A DNA stretch of 5,931 nucleotides from Ardenticatenales bacterium (GTDB taxonomy: Bacteria; Chloroflexota; Anaerolineae; Ardenticatenales; Ardenticatenaceae). The stretch is taken from assembly GCA_013812995.1 (NCBI GenBank), contig JACCSL010000169.1, positions 1-5,931 of the forward strand, read 5' to 3'. Below are positions 5,804-5,931 of the stretch, one piece after another. A program made the position numbers and the translations under genes. Numbering within the stretch: the stretch's first letter is position 1; the number at the start of each line of letters is the position of its first letter. A model generated the notes under the pieces. The model was not told where the DNA came from and did not search any database. It saw only the letters and a program-made list of their open reading frames with translations.

Positions 5804-5841
5804 AAAACGTAATGCGTAAAACGTAATGCGTAAAACGTAAT
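5804..5841. repeat. 14-bp tandem repeat, 2.7 copies, in the thpR leader
   Basis: The unit AAAACGTAATGCGT occurs at 5804-5817 and 5818-5831 without a mismatch, and its first ten bases follow at 5832-5841. Read towards thpR it is ATTACGTTTTACGC. It ends just upstream of the thpR ribosome-binding site, at the position of the 5' leader or promoter. Similar 'ATTACG' strings occur as dispersed repeats in some Chloroflexota, to my recollection. A role as a protein-binding array is possible but unproven. Confidence 0.7.
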
Positions 5842-5864
5842 ATCTAGACCGCAAGCCGTCTTAC

Positions 5865-5931
5865 GTTTCTGCTTCTGACAGAATTTGTGGTATGGAGATG
5901 GGAAGCGTGCCATGCGAGCCCTCACCCCCAC
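5865..5931 (-). mobile_element. Second, inverted copy of the MITE-like element (one end only, cut by the window)
   Basis: The reverse complement of 5865-5929 aligns with 4398-4463. The inner 25 nt (5905-5929 against 4398-4422) are identical; the outer 40 nt differ at about seven positions plus one gap. It ends with the same GTTTCTGCT terminus (5865-5873) and contains GAATTTGTGGT (5881-5891), which also occurs at the left end of the first copy. The rest of the element lies beyond the right edge. The same terminus faces the downstream gene in both copies. Confidence 0.6.

Noticed and set aside
5804..5841. Possible CRISPR-like array
   Set aside because: The units are directly adjacent, 14 bp long and have no spacers, so this is a simple tandem repeat.
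5788..5931. 48-residue N-terminal extension of ThpR
   Set aside because: The extension is translated from the dispersed and tandem repeats, has no family similarity, and a strong ribosome-binding site precedes the internal ATG.

Overview
This window looks like a piece of a moderately GC-rich bacterial chromosome. The best guess is Chloroflexota (Anaerolineae-like). That guess rests on protein style (the Prs and CrtU-like oxidoreductase sequences, a MinD without an adjacent MinC) and on two intergenic repeat types: a C/G-rich 'CCCTCACCCC' hairpin repeat and a short ATTACGTTTTACGC tandem. It is an inference from general familiarity, not from a database search. No tRNA, rRNA, CRISPR array, transposase or phage gene is visible.

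Layout. Positions 1-4170 are read entirely from the minus strand, in the order of transcription: a CrtU/phytoene-desaturase-like FAD oxidoreductase (4170-2638), a 139-nt spacer with a candidate promoter, a polytopic membrane protein resembling GT87/DUF2029 glycosyltransferases (2498-1704), a phosphoribosyl-pyrophosphate synthetase Prs (1691-741) only 12 nt downstream, then a 109-nt spacer with a candidate promoter and the cell-division ATPase MinD (631 to beyond the left edge). Position 4171-4500 is a 330-nt divergent intergenic region. It holds a hairpin-rich, MITE-like element of about 177 bp and, just before the next gene, a perfect 12-bp palindrome. On the plus strand, 4501-5151 encodes a soluble protein with a cyclic-nucleotide-binding domain followed by a HAMP-like/coiled-coil tail and no DNA-binding domain. 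Convergent to it, with a 9-nt gap, is the RNA 2',3'-cyclic phosphodiesterase (2'-5' RNA ligase family) ThpR (5787-5161). Upstream of thpR lie a 14-bp tandem repeat and one end of a second, inverted copy of the MITE-like element, which runs off the right edge.

How the parts relate. The membrane protein and Prs are almost certainly co-transcribed: the Prs ribosome-binding site starts right after the upstream stop codon. Prs makes PRPP for nucleotide, His/Trp and cofactor synthesis, but this Prs has lost the usual active-site histidine of the D-L-H-A motif and other usually conserved residues, so it may be a divergent paralogue. MinD has its own likely promoter. The most unusual protein is the CNB-HAMP protein, which looks like a second-messenger sensor that must act through a partner. 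The most unusual DNA is the repeat family found in the 5' regions of both right-hand genes, in the same orientation relative to each gene.
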